DNA of 64,000 nucleotides from Lachnospiraceae bacterium (lineage in GTDB: Bacteria; Bacillota; Clostridia; Lachnospirales; Lachnospiraceae), in contig JAFUZJ010000015.1 of assembly GCA_017476665.1 (NCBI GenBank), positions 19,022 through 83,021 of the forward strand, written 5' to 3'. The translations under genes and the position numbers were made by a program. The notes beneath the pieces were generated by a model, which saw nothing but the letters and a program-made list of their open reading frames with translations, made no database searches and was not told where the DNA came from. The first letter of the stretch is position 1. Each line of letters opens with the position of its first letter. Shown in pieces: positions 28,683 through 36,100 of this stretch.

Positions 28683-29228
28683 TCACACAAATACAATCTT
28701 TTCGTACTTCTTCCCTTCACGGATCTCCCGCCAGTGCTCCGCCGTCATCCGCATAAATGTCACGTCATAATAAATACCGTCTTTTAAAATATGATCCTTT
28801 TTCTCCTCCACCACTTCACATCCGCAGATCTTGTGCAGCTGGATCACGCCCTTGTTCAGCGTGAACACATCGCTGATCACCGCCTCTTTTCCCAGTTCGA
28901 TCAGCGCATGGTCGTACATGCTCATCTCCAACGCCAATGCCGTCTGAATGCTGCGCAGCCTCTGTTCGCCCACATAGTAGGCCCAGCCCAGCACGCCGTC
29001 CGCTTTGGTGAGCCCCGTCAGGTTGATGACGCCCGCCGATTCCCCATTCACCCGGATCAGCCAATAGCGCACATCCTTATTTTCCCGGATGCCAGCCAGC
29101 CACTTTTTCTGTCCCTCCAGGGTCAGCTTAGGGTTCGTGTTCATATATCTGGTGATCTCCTCCGCCATGCGCCAGCGTATGATGTTTTCCAGATCCCCTT
29201 CCTCGATCGCGCGCAGTGTCACACTCAT
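28683..29228 (-). CDS. pseH: GNAT acetyltransferase, PseH-like
   Basis: 181-residue GNAT protein next to pseI. The N-terminus TLRAIEEGDLENIIRWRM and the EITRYMNTNPKLTLEGQKKW stretch, followed by GVINLTGL and GWAYYVGEQ (acetyl-CoA side), match the PseH type, which N-acetylates UDP-4-amino-4,6-dideoxy-N-acetyl-L-altrosamine. The start is translationally coupled to the ACP-fusion gene (ATGA). PseH is inferred from family pattern plus context; it could instead act on the WecE product. Confidence 0.8.
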   Translation of the reverse strand: MSVTLRAIEEGDLENIIRWRMAEEITRYMNTNPKLTLEGQKKWLAGIRENKDVRYWLIRVNGESAGVINLTGLTKADGVLGWAYYVGEQRLRSIQTALALEMSMYDHALIELGKEAVISDVFTLNKGVIQLHKICGCEVVEEKKDHILKDGIYYDVTFMRMTAEHWREIREGKKYEKIVFV

Positions 29229-30103
29229 AGGCAGCCTGCCTTCTGAAGCAGCTCCCGCATACCCGTCAGCTCGATTGCATCCTCCAGCGGAATCTTCACA
29301 CCCAAACGTTCCTCCAGTTCCCCGATGATCGTCACATGCATGAGGGAATCCCACTCTTCCACATCCTCGATCAAGGTATCCTCCGTGATCGTACCCGCAG
29401 GCACCGCAAGGATCTCCTCGATCAACGCTATGATCTTATCCTGCAATTCTTTGTTTCCTTCCATAGCTTTCTCCACACCTCTCAGTTTTATGATCACGCC
29501 GCCACGATCCGTCCGCCGGCAGACATACTTTTCTTCTGACGCATTCTTTTCATTCCATACATTCCAAGCAGCCTCAGGCAGGATTGCAAAGGGCTCCGCA
29601 CCGGGCTCTGCACCATCACAGATCTCTTCCAGCGAAGGCGACGGATCTGAAAGCTCCAATTCCGTCTGGATCAGACAGACGCAGGGAAACTGCCACATTT
29701 TTTCACCCAGCAGGACCAGCCGGTCAACCTTCTTGGCATCATATTCCGGTCCGCTTTTATGCCAGCAGATCAGCTCATCCTCCGGAAGAATCACATGAAA
29801 TTCAAAATAAGCATCCTCCCGCCGATTCAGCCAAAAACCGCGCACTTCCGAAAACCCGCCATATTCAAAAAGCATCTGCTTATACCCATTGAAATAAGGC
29901 TCCGACGGCTCCGGCACATAATCCGCTTCCAACTTTGCCTGGTTCCAGGCAATGATCTCCTCCGGGGTATCCATATCATAGCCCCAGTATCCGCCTGCAA
30001 ACCGAAATCCGTTTCCGATCAGAGCCGTATAAAAATCCTGCACCAGCTTCGGATATATGCATTTCTTTTCACATACAAATTTCATTGAAAAATAAGCCGG
30101 CAT
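29225..30103 (-). CDS. Fusion of an unknown ~210-residue domain to an acyl carrier protein
   Basis: First gene of the 13-gene operon. The N-terminal ~210 residues (cysteine-rich start FVCEKKCIYPKL, then FRFAGGYWGYDMDTPEEI) match no family I recognise. The last 79 residues are an acyl carrier protein: helix I KIIALIEEILAVPAGTI, then EEWDSLMHVTIIGELEERLGVKI, with Ser in the DSL motif for the phosphopantetheine arm. An internal ATG at 29464, with GGAG six bases upstream, would give a free ACP of normal length. AGGAGG nine bases before ATG 30103 supports the long form. The protein may hold or move an acyl or glyceryl group for the glycan; the FkbH-like protein encoded at 41.1 kb is the kind of enzyme that loads such carriers. 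Confidence 0.8.
   Translation of the reverse strand: MPAYFSMKFVCEKKCIYPKLVQDFYTALIGNGFRFAGGYWGYDMDTPEEIIAWNQAKLEADYVPEPSEPYFNGYKQMLFEYGGFSEVRGFWLNRREDAYFEFHVILPEDELICWHKSGPEYDAKKVDRLVLLGEKMWQFPCVCLIQTELELSDPSPSLEEICDGAEPGAEPFAILPEAAWNVWNEKNASEEKYVCRRTDRGGVIIKLRGVEKAMEGNKELQDKIIALIEEILAVPAGTITEDTLIEDVEEWDSLMHVTIIGELEERLGVKIPLEDAIELTGMRELLQKAGCL
29471..29474 (-). promoter_or_regulatory. Internal ribosome binding site for a stand-alone ACP
   Basis: GGAG six bases before an in-frame ATG (29464) at the exact domain boundary of the fusion gene. Use of this site would yield a 79-residue ACP. Confidence 0.45.
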
Positions 30104-30154
30104 ATCAGTGCTCCTCCTGGCAGGGATCTGTAAACCTCAGACCATACTGCATTT

Positions 30155-30183
30155 ACTATAACACACCTGCCGGCATTTCACAA
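30155..30183 (-). promoter_or_regulatory. Promoter of the 13-gene glycan operon
   Basis: TTGTGA, 17 bases, TATAGT on the minus strand; predicted start ~45 bases before the first ATG. It begins just after the glmM terminator. Confidence 0.75.
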
Positions 30184-30187
30184 CTTT

Positions 30188-30222
30188 AAAAAAAGGCATC
30201 GGAAACGATTGTTTCCGATGCC
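30188..30222 (-). terminator. Rho-independent terminator after glmM
   Basis: A perfect 12-bp stem (GGCATCGGAAAC with its complement) and 4-base loop, followed on the minus strand by seven T residues, eight bases past the glmM stop. Confidence 0.93.
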
Positions 30223-30229
30223 CCTTTTG

Positions 30230-31576
30230 TTAAACAAGATGTCCCTTTTGTTTTATGACATCTATCACCTGGTCCACATATTTCTCGCAGATCTCATCCG
30301 ACCCCGCTTCCACCATCACGCGGATCACAGGCTCCGTACCGGACTCACGCACCAGGATACGTCCTTCATTTCCGAGTGCCGCTGCAACATCCGCAACCGC
30401 TTTCTGCACATCCGGATCATTCTGTGCCTCCGGTTTGCTCTTTACACGGACATTCTTTAAAACCTGCGGGTAGAACACCACCGGTGCCGCCAGCTCGCTC
30501 ATGGGCTTGCCTTTCGCCAGCATAACCTCCATGAGTTTCAGGGAAGTCACAATGCCGTCACCCGTCGTCTCGTATTTGCTGAAAATAATGTGACCGGACT
30601 GCTCGCCGCCGATACGGTTCCCCGTCTGCACCATATTCTCATACACATACTTGTCGCCCACCTTGGTCTTCTCATACTCGATGCCCACCTTGTCAAGGGC
30701 CTTGTAGAGACCAAAGTTGCTCATGACCGTAGTCACAACCTTGTTGTTCAGAAGCTTGCCTCTCTCTTTCATGTAGAGACCGTAGATGTACAGGATATGA
30801 TCACCGGTGATCACATTGCCCTTCTCATCCACTGCAAGACAGCGGTCCGCATCGCCGTCATAGGCAAAACCGATATCCAGCCCCTTCTCCACCACGAACT
30901 TCTGCAGATGCTCAATATGAGTGGAACCGCAGTCCGTATTGATATTCAGACCGTCGGGTGCATCATTCATCACATAAGTCTTGGCGCCCAGGGCATCAAA
31001 CACACCCTTTGCGATCTGCCATGCCGCGCCGTTCGCCACATCCAGACCCACCTTCACATCCTTGAAGCTGTACTTTGACAGGGAGATCAGGAAACCGATG
31101 TAACGGTTTCTTCCGGCCACATAATCCACCGTTCTGCCGATGGTCTCTCTCTCACTCACCGGAATCTCAATCTTTCCGTCGATATAATCCTCCACCTTGA
31201 GGATCGTCTCCTCATCCATCTTCTCACCGTTTCCGTTCAACAGCTTGATACCATTGTCGTAAAACGGATTGTGGGAAGCGGAAATCATAATACCGCAGTC
31301 AAAATCATCCACTCTCGTGATATACGCCACGGAAGGAGTCGTTGTCACATGCATGATATATGCATCTGCGCCGCTTGCCATCAGGCCGGTGCAAAGCGCA
31401 TACTCAAACATATAAGAAGATCTTCTGGTATCCTTGCCGATAACGATCTTTGCTTTTTTCCCCTGATTGGCACCATAGTACCAACCCAGGAAACGTCCGA
31501 TCCGGATCGCATGCTCAAAAGTCAATGTCTTGTTTGCTTCTCCGCGGAAGCCGTCTGTTCCAAAATATTTTCCCAT
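30230..31576 (-). CDS. glmM: Phosphoglucosamine mutase
   Basis: Converts glucosamine-6-phosphate to glucosamine-1-phosphate for UDP-GlcNAc. Motifs in order: MGKYFGTDGFRGEAN, active-site phosphoserine loop GIMISASHNPFYDNGIKLL, metal loop AYDGDADRCLAVDE, GEQSGHIIF and the phosphate-binding RESGTEPVIRVMVE. Length 448 is normal. Its ATG overlaps the stop of the preceding gene by one base (TGATG). It is the last gene of the nagB operon and is followed by a strong terminator. Confidence 0.96.
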   Translation of the reverse strand: MGKYFGTDGFRGEANKTLTFEHAIRIGRFLGWYYGANQGKKAKIVIGKDTRRSSYMFEYALCTGLMASGADAYIMHVTTTPSVAYITRVDDFDCGIMISASHNPFYDNGIKLLNGNGEKMDEETILKVEDYIDGKIEIPVSERETIGRTVDYVAGRNRYIGFLISLSKYSFKDVKVGLDVANGAAWQIAKGVFDALGAKTYVMNDAPDGLNINTDCGSTHIEHLQKFVVEKGLDIGFAYDGDADRCLAVDEKGNVITGDHILYIYGLYMKERGKLLNNKVVTTVMSNFGLYKALDKVGIEYEKTKVGDKYVYENMVQTGNRIGGEQSGHIIFSKYETTGDGIVTSLKLMEVMLAKGKPMSELAAPVVFYPQVLKNVRVKSKPEAQNDPDVQKAVADVAAALGNEGRILVRESGTEPVIRVMVEAGSDEICEKYVDQVIDVIKQKGHLV

Positions 31577-32238
31577 CAGTCTGCCCTCTTTTCTGCGATC
31601 ACACCATTATTTTTAAAGATGCTGTTGGCGGGTACCGTTCCGCGCACGCAGGATGTGGGATACACATTGCTGTGACGGCCGATGACGGTTCCCGGATTGC
31701 AGACGGAATTGCAGCCTACCTCCACATAATCTCCCAGCATCGCGCCGAATTTCTTCAGTCCCGTCAGGATCTGCTCCGTTCCGTTATGAACCACTACCAA
31801 TGTCTTATCAGACTTCACATTGCTGGTGATGCTGCCGGCGCCCATATGGCTGTAATAACCCAAAATCGAGTCGCCCACGTAATTGTAATGGGGTGTCTGC
31901 ACATGATCGAACAGGATCACGTTTTTCAGTTCTACGCTGTTGCCTACCACACAGTCTGCTCCCACCAGAGCCGAACCTCTGATGAACGCACAGTGACGCA
32001 CCTCCGTGTTGGGGCCGATGATGCAGGGTGCCCCCAGATATGCGGAAGGGAACACCTTCGCAGTCTTGTGAACCCATACGCCGGGCTCCCGCTCCTCATA
32101 ATCCTCTCCCAGAGTCGGTCCCAACGCCAGAATCATATCCTTGATGCCTTTCAACGCCTCCCAGGGATAGGTAAACTGTGAAAGATACTCAGCTGCCAGC
32201 GTATGCTCCAGATCATATAACTCTTTTATCGTATACAT
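31576..32238 (-). CDS. Left-handed beta-helix acyltransferase, GlmU C-terminal-like
   Basis: 220 residues. After ~50 N-terminal residues come hexapeptide repeats (VWVHKTAKVFPSAYLGAPCIIGPNTEV...), then the loop HYNYVGDSILGYYSHMGAGSITSNVKSD, closely like the C-terminal half of GlmU and similar sugar-phosphate uridylyl/acetyltransferases. The N-terminal nucleotidyltransferase domain of GlmU is absent. Between nagB and glmM it would logically acetylate glucosamine-1-phosphate to GlcNAc-1-phosphate, leaving uridylylation to another enzyme. Databases often label this type as a UDP-GlcNAc pyrophosphorylase, which the missing domain does not support. One-base overlaps with both neighbours. Confidence 0.8.
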   Translation of the reverse strand: MYTIKELYDLEHTLAAEYLSQFTYPWEALKGIKDMILALGPTLGEDYEEREPGVWVHKTAKVFPSAYLGAPCIIGPNTEVRHCAFIRGSALVGADCVVGNSVELKNVILFDHVQTPHYNYVGDSILGYYSHMGAGSITSNVKSDKTLVVVHNGTEQILTGLKKFGAMLGDYVEVGCNSVCNPGTVIGRHSNVYPTSCVRGTVPANSIFKNNGVIAEKRAD

Positions 32239-33029
32239 TACAGCCTCTCTTTCTTCTCAATATCGAGAAAATACTTATAGGTATCCACTGTCAGCTCGCC
32301 GCAGGCTGCCTCATCGCACGCGATGATCGCGCCATTGTGCATCTGTAATGCGGAACATGTCCATTTCTGGCTTACGCCGCCCTCCACTGTTGCTGCGAGT
32401 GCACGCGCTTTGTTATGCCCGTTGATGAGGATCAATACCTCCTTGGAATCCGTCACGGTTCCCACACCCACAGACAATGCCTGTGCAGGTACTTTCTCCG
32501 GATCATTTCCGAAGAAACGGGAATTTACAATACGGGTATCTGTGGTCAGATCACGTACGCCCGTGCGGGATGCCAGACTTGTAAAGGGCTCATTAAACGC
32601 AATATGGCCGTCCACGCCGATACCGCCCATGAACAGATCGATTCCGCCATAGGAAGCGATCTTCGCCTCATATCTTGCGCACTCCCCTTCCGGATCGTCC
32701 GTCATACCGTTCAAAATGTTGATATTCTCCGGCTTCATATCCACCAGATGATCAAAGAAATTGTCATGCATAAAGTACCAGTAACTCTGGTCATGCTCTC
32801 TGGGAAGTCCAAGGTACTCATCCATGTTAAAAGTAACCACATTGGCAAAAGACACCTTTCCCGCCTTGTTTTGTCTCACCAGCTCCTGATAGACGCCAAT
32901 AGGACTGGAACCGGTAGGCAGCCCAAGTACAAAAGGACGATCCTCCTTGTGCGCCTGGATCTTTGCTGCAATATAATCCGCCGCCCATTTACACATTTTC
33001 TCATAGTTGTCCTGTATTACAACCCTCAT
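32238..33029 (-). CDS. nagB: Glucosamine-6-phosphate deaminase/isomerase
   Basis: Interconverts glucosamine-6-phosphate with fructose-6-phosphate plus ammonia. Family motifs: VLGLPTGSSPIGVY, FNMDEYLGLP (catalytic Asp), GIGVDGHIAFNEP (catalytic His and Glu) and GHNKARA. 263 residues, close to E. coli NagB (266). AAGGAG lies nine bases upstream of ATG 33029. The gene opens an operon with a GlmU-C-like protein and glmM, both biosynthetic, and is preceded by a glmS-type ribozyme. That suggests it works in the forming direction here, as a GlmS substitute, rather than in amino sugar breakdown (inference). Confidence 0.95.
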   Translation of the reverse strand: MRVVIQDNYEKMCKWAADYIAAKIQAHKEDRPFVLGLPTGSSPIGVYQELVRQNKAGKVSFANVVTFNMDEYLGLPREHDQSYWYFMHDNFFDHLVDMKPENINILNGMTDDPEGECARYEAKIASYGGIDLFMGGIGVDGHIAFNEPFTSLASRTGVRDLTTDTRIVNSRFFGNDPEKVPAQALSVGVGTVTDSKEVLILINGHNKARALAATVEGGVSQKWTCSALQMHNGAIIACDEAACGELTVDTYKYFLDIEKKERL

Positions 33030-33139
33030 ATTGTCGTTCTCCTTATTGTTTTCAGCATATTTTATTGATTTTTTGCGAAAAATATTCGCTGCCGCACCGG
33101 GAAAACCTCTGTTACAGTTTTTATTCTGCTTTTTCCTCT

Positions 33140-33251
33140 TTCCCTTACGATCTGCGGTCAAATGTGGTCGCTCACATTTTGTGACCGTGACAGCATCCGC
33201 CGAGTCTTTCGATCGCTGTCATTCCTCGTCACCCTCTCAGGGCCTGGCGCT
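33140..33251 (-). ncRNA. glmS-type self-cleaving ribozyme/riboswitch (candidate)
   Basis: Read on the minus strand in the nagB leader. After the cleavage site (A at 33251 / G at 33250) comes AGCGCCAGGCCC, a short P2 hairpin (CCCT-GAG-AGGG), then TGACGAGG, P3 strands GACAGC and GCTGTC enclosing ATCGA and TCGGCGGAT, and a P4 hairpin closed by CGGTC/GACCG, followed by CGTAAGG. These are the conserved core blocks of the glmS ribozyme, which cleaves its own mRNA when bound to glucosamine-6-phosphate. P2 is unusually short. The boundaries at the 3' side are approximate. Confidence 0.85.
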
Positions 33252-33316
33252 AATAACGATCCCTGTATCCTCCTTCCATGGCACGATCATCATTTTAACT
33301 ATAACATATCTATGAT

Positions 33317-33344
33317 AGTATATCATAAATAAAGGGAAATGCAA
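33317..33344 (-). promoter_or_regulatory. Promoter of nagB-glmM operon
   Basis: TTGCAT, 16 bases, TATACT on the minus strand. The predicted start leaves ~60 bases before the ribozyme cleavage site and a ~280-base leader before nagB. Confidence 0.7.
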
Positions 33345-33417
33345 ACCGTTTTGTGCATGACAGTGCAAAGCGCTATGCCGGTACGGCAGACAAATTGGCT
33401 CATTGCCCGCGGAAATC

Positions 33418-33463
33418 AAAAACGCATAATTTTCAGATATGGTGAATCTCTGAAAACCATGCG
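33418..33463 (-). terminator. Terminator after the first Rpn gene
   Basis: Interrupted stem with outer arms CGCAT/ATGCG and inner arms TTTCAGA/TCTGAAA, followed on the minus strand by TTTTTG. It separates the Rpn gene from the nagB promoter. Confidence 0.7.
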
Positions 33464-33508
33464 TTTATTAATTCTATGCTCTAAAAATGCAGAATGTATA
33501 CCGTTCCG

Positions 33509-34534
33509 CTACACTGCTGATCTCCTGTTTTTCCGTTGCATTACTTTTGCAAGCACCTGCTCCACATCATATTCCGGGGCAAAATGTTCGGCCTCTTCAC
33601 AGATCAGACTGATTTCGGAAATATCTTCCTCGAGTTCCTCAGCAATTGCATCTGTATTTTTCCCTTTGCGCAGCTTTCTGCAAACCTGTGCAACCAATTT
33701 GAAGCACTCTCCTTCTGCCTTTCCTTCCTCCCACGACTCTTTCTGGATCGTCTTGTCATGCAGTTCTTGGTCAAATTCAAAAATGCTCATGCTGATCACC
33801 TTCGCCTTCTCCCGCAGCAGAAAATCCCGCAAAATTCCTGCATCAATACATTCCTCTACTGCTGCCTCAACTGCGTCCCGCAGAGGCATAGTCTTCTCAT
33901 ATTTCCTGACGCATTCCACATACTGCACATATTGCAGCAGCGTCGGACACTTCTGTTTCAGAGCCTCGTTATAACCCGGATTAATGTTTAACTGTAGCAC
34001 CCGCAGCTCCAGATTCGGTGTCTCTGCGCTGCCATTGCACCCATCCTCCGCTGTATCCGTCGCACGGTAATACGCCTCCGACAGTCTCTGCTCCAACCGT
34101 TCCGGCTGCTTTCGCATCCCGTTATAAAACGTGATAAACCTCGGCGCCGGCAGGCGTATCAGCGAACAGGCATAAATATCCTGCCCTGCTGTCAGCTGTT
34201 CAAACTGTTTCGCCACATAAAAAAGATTCCGCAGCGGCATATTCCTGCACACCGTTGATTGCTGTTCATACAAACTCAGCCGCGTATCCAGAATGAACGA
34301 CACATCATTCTTCATAGACATGTAGATTGCCTGCTCCAACGTCACCACCTGAAGCTGCTCCGGATCCGTATAACTCCCGTCGCTCACCGCATTGTATAAC
34401 GCCAGCAACTCTCTTCTGTCGCTGTAGAGCATGCGAAAAATCGTATCTTTGTACTTCTGCACAACCGCAGGTTTGGCATGCGCTGTGCGCTTGCTGCGAA
34501 CGCCCTGCTTACGTCCTCCTGGCCGTTTTTTCAT
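33509..34534 (-). CDS. Rpn/PD-(D/E)XK nuclease family transposase-like protein (Rpn-1)
   Basis: 341 residues with a basic N-terminus (KKRPGGRKQG) and the Rpn-type nuclease core at ~40-130: YKDTIFRMLYSDRRELL, then NDVSFILDTRLSLYEQQSTVCRNMPLR, with Asp and the Glu-x-Gln pair of the PD-(D/E)XK fold. The C-terminal half is helical and charged (SWEEGKAEGE, CRKLRKGKNTDAIAEELEEDI). Known Rpn proteins promote recombination and cut DNA in vitro. It is a close paralogue of the gene at 53.7 kb. CAGGAGG precedes the ATG and lies within a leader that can fold to hide it. Confidence 0.85.
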   Translation of the reverse strand: MKKRPGGRKQGVRSKRTAHAKPAVVQKYKDTIFRMLYSDRRELLALYNAVSDGSYTDPEQLQVVTLEQAIYMSMKNDVSFILDTRLSLYEQQSTVCRNMPLRNLFYVAKQFEQLTAGQDIYACSLIRLPAPRFITFYNGMRKQPERLEQRLSEAYYRATDTAEDGCNGSAETPNLELRVLQLNINPGYNEALKQKCPTLLQYVQYVECVRKYEKTMPLRDAVEAAVEECIDAGILRDFLLREKAKVISMSIFEFDQELHDKTIQKESWEEGKAEGECFKLVAQVCRKLRKGKNTDAIAEELEEDISEISLICEEAEHFAPEYDVEQVLAKVMQRKNRRSAV

Positions 34535-34541
34535 CTTTTTT

Positions 34542-34608
34542 CCTCCTGTATTAGATTTTTAACTCTTTCAGGAGGTTTGTTCGTCCTTCACATTTTTCAA
34601 AACTCCTG
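34542..34608 (-). promoter_or_regulatory. Leader with alternative hairpins at Rpn-1 ribosome site
   Basis: In the mRNA, element 1 (CAGGAGTTTT) can pair with element 2 (AAACCTCCTG), or element 2 can pair with the Shine-Dalgarno CAGGAGG (seven perfect pairs). The two pairings exclude each other. The same three elements stand in the leader of the Rpn gene at 53.7 kb, with a T-A to C-G double change in the 1:2 stem. Confidence 0.6.
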
Positions 34609-34707
34609 CTTCATCGTATGGGATATGAAAAGCAAGAATTTTCTGAAGGCCATCGATATGTGACAGACGCCTTAACGGCAATAAGAAAAGTTTGCTTTTA
34701 TGCTATT

Positions 34708-34736
34708 ACTTTATCATGAATCATTCTCTTTCGCAA
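34708..34736 (-). promoter_or_regulatory. Promoter of Rpn-1
   Basis: TTGCGA, 17 bases, TAAAGT on the minus strand. The same layout (TTGATG, 17, TAAAGT) precedes the second Rpn gene. The resulting leader is ~165 bases. The rest of the gene-free stretch 34535-34860 holds this leader and, on the plus side, only a stem-loop; no promoter for the next gene could be picked with confidence. Confidence 0.7.
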
Positions 34737-34793
34737 GATAATTTTGCAGTAATTTTATAGAAAAAACAGGAAATACTATCTTATCATAAACCG

Positions 34794-34822
34794 GAAAGCC
34801 GCTGCTTTGCCGATCGGCTTTC
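34794..34822 (+). other. Stem-loop upstream of cis-prenyltransferase gene
   Basis: GAAAGCCG and CGGCTTTC form an 8-bp stem with a 13-base loop, 38 bases before the start codon. No T-run follows on either strand, so it does not look like a normal terminator. Confidence 0.5.
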
Positions 34823-34860
34823 TCGTTAAAACATACAGATCAAGAAAGGAATAATGTCAC

Positions 34861-35484
34861 ATGAAAAAAGCAACTCCCCGACACATCGGCATCATACCTG
34901 ACGGCAACAGACGCTGGGCTGCAGAACGTGGATTGAACAAAGAAGACGGCTATGCTTACGGACTCGCCCCCGGGCTTCAGCTCGTGCGGAAAGCAAAAGA
35001 GTTTGGCATCGAGGAGCTCACCTATTACGGTTTCACCGCGGATAACTGCAAGCGCCCCAAAGCGCAGTTCGAAGCCTTTCGGACCGCCTGCGTAGATGCG
35101 GTGCAGCTGCTCACCAAAGAGGGCGCGGACCTGTTAGTCCTGGGCGACCAAAGATCCAAATGCTTTCCGGGAGAGCTTGCTCCCTACACCACAAGAACCG
35201 CCATAAACGGTGGCGGCATCAAGCTTAATTTTCTGGTCAATTACGGCTGGCAGTGGGATTTGTCCCACATCCGCCAGGACGGCATGCCCTACTCCGCCGA
35301 TGTCTCCCGCATAGACCTGATCGTGCGTTGGGGCGGTATGCGGAGGCTTTCCGGCTTTCTGCCCATTCAGTCCGTGTACTCGGATTTTTATGTTATTGAC
35401 CGCTACTGGCCGGATTACCGTAACTCCGATCTGCGGGACGCCATCGACTGGTACGCCCGCCAGGATGTGACGCTGGGCGGGTAG
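34861..35484 (+). CDS. Short UppS-like cis-prenyltransferase
   Basis: 207 residues, versus 240-260 for undecaprenyl diphosphate synthases. Conserved parts: HIGIIPDGNRRWA (catalytic Asp, GNxRWA), LTYYGFTADNCKRP (for the usual SSENWxRP), INGGGIKLNFLVNYGWQWDL, and DLIVRWGGMRRLSGFLPIQSVYSDFY, with the Arg-x-Gly-Gly and Arg-x-Ser of the diphosphate site, then WPDY. About 30 residues that normally lie between the NYGG-like and RTGG-like motifs are missing. It may make a polyprenyl carrier, perhaps of different length, for the surrounding glycan systems; activity is uncertain. AAAGGA is ten bases upstream. Plus strand, convergent with the next gene. Confidence 0.8.
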   Translation: MKKATPRHIGIIPDGNRRWAAERGLNKEDGYAYGLAPGLQLVRKAKEFGIEELTYYGFTADNCKRPKAQFEAFRTACVDAVQLLTKEGADLLVLGDQRSKCFPGELAPYTTRTAINGGGIKLNFLVNYGWQWDLSHIRQDGMPYSADVSRIDLIVRWGGMRRLSGFLPIQSVYSDFYVIDRYWPDYRNSDLRDAIDWYARQDVTLGG

Positions 35485-35496
35485 ATTGCCCTGCTA

Positions 35497-36087
35497 TTAC
35501 TGCCTGTCCCAGCAGCGTTCTCTGTCCGCCTCCGTGATCTTACGCACCACTCTGCAGGGATTTCCGTACGCCACACTGTGATCCGGAATGTCTTTCGTGA
35601 CGACGCTCCCGCCGCCGATCACCACATCGTTTCCGATGGTCACGCCCGGCATCACCTGCACGCCGGCGCCAATCCACACATTATCCCCTACCGTGATCTC
35701 CCAGGCATACTCCAATCCCTGATTTCTCCGTTCAAAGTCAATCGGATGTCCTGCCGTGTGAAACCCGCAATCCGGCGCGATAAACACATTGTCTCCGAAC
35801 TTCACTTTCGCCCCGTCCAAAATCACCAGATTATGATTTGCAAAAAAATTCTCTCCGATCTCGATATTGTATCCATAATCACACCAAAAGGGCGCAATGA
35901 TACAGAATGCGCCCTTTGTCTTGCCCAGGATTTTCTTCATAAGCACAGTCTGTCCTTCCTCATCGGACGGCCGCAGCTGATTGTACTCAAAGCACAGATC
36001 CTTGACCCGTTTCCGCTCCTCAATCAACGCGGTATCATAATTGGCGTCATACATTTTTTGTGCCAGCATCTTTTCCTTTTCTGTCAT
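35497..36087 (-). CDS. Sugar O-acetyltransferase (Maa/LacA family)
   Basis: 196-residue hexapeptide acetyltransferase using acetyl-CoA. N-terminal helices (MTEKEKMLAQKMYDANYDTALIEER) are the Maa domain; then PFWCDYGYNIEIGENFFANHNLVILD, the catalytic histidine in FHTAGHPID and the beta-helix ending VWIGAGVQVMPGVTIGNDVVIGGGSVVTKDIP. Typical of maltose/galactoside/nodulation-type acetyltransferases; the natural acceptor cannot be told. AGGGG precedes ATG 36087. The frame stays open upstream through a tandem repeat, which I exclude from the gene. Confidence 0.9.
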   Translation of the reverse strand: MTEKEKMLAQKMYDANYDTALIEERKRVKDLCFEYNQLRPSDEEGQTVLMKKILGKTKGAFCIIAPFWCDYGYNIEIGENFFANHNLVILDGAKVKFGDNVFIAPDCGFHTAGHPIDFERRNQGLEYAWEITVGDNVWIGAGVQVMPGVTIGNDVVIGGGSVVTKDIPDHSVAYGNPCRVVRKITEADRERCWDRQ

Positions 36088-36100
36088 GATCCATCCCCTC

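Noticed and set aside
33030-33161. N-terminal extension of nagB by 44 codons
   Set aside because: It lies in the ribozyme-containing leader, the residues do not resemble NagB, and AAGGAG stands before ATG 33029.
34794-34822. Terminator between Rpn-1 promoter and cis-prenyltransferase gene
   Set aside because: The stem is good but no T-run follows on either strand; kept only as a stem-loop.
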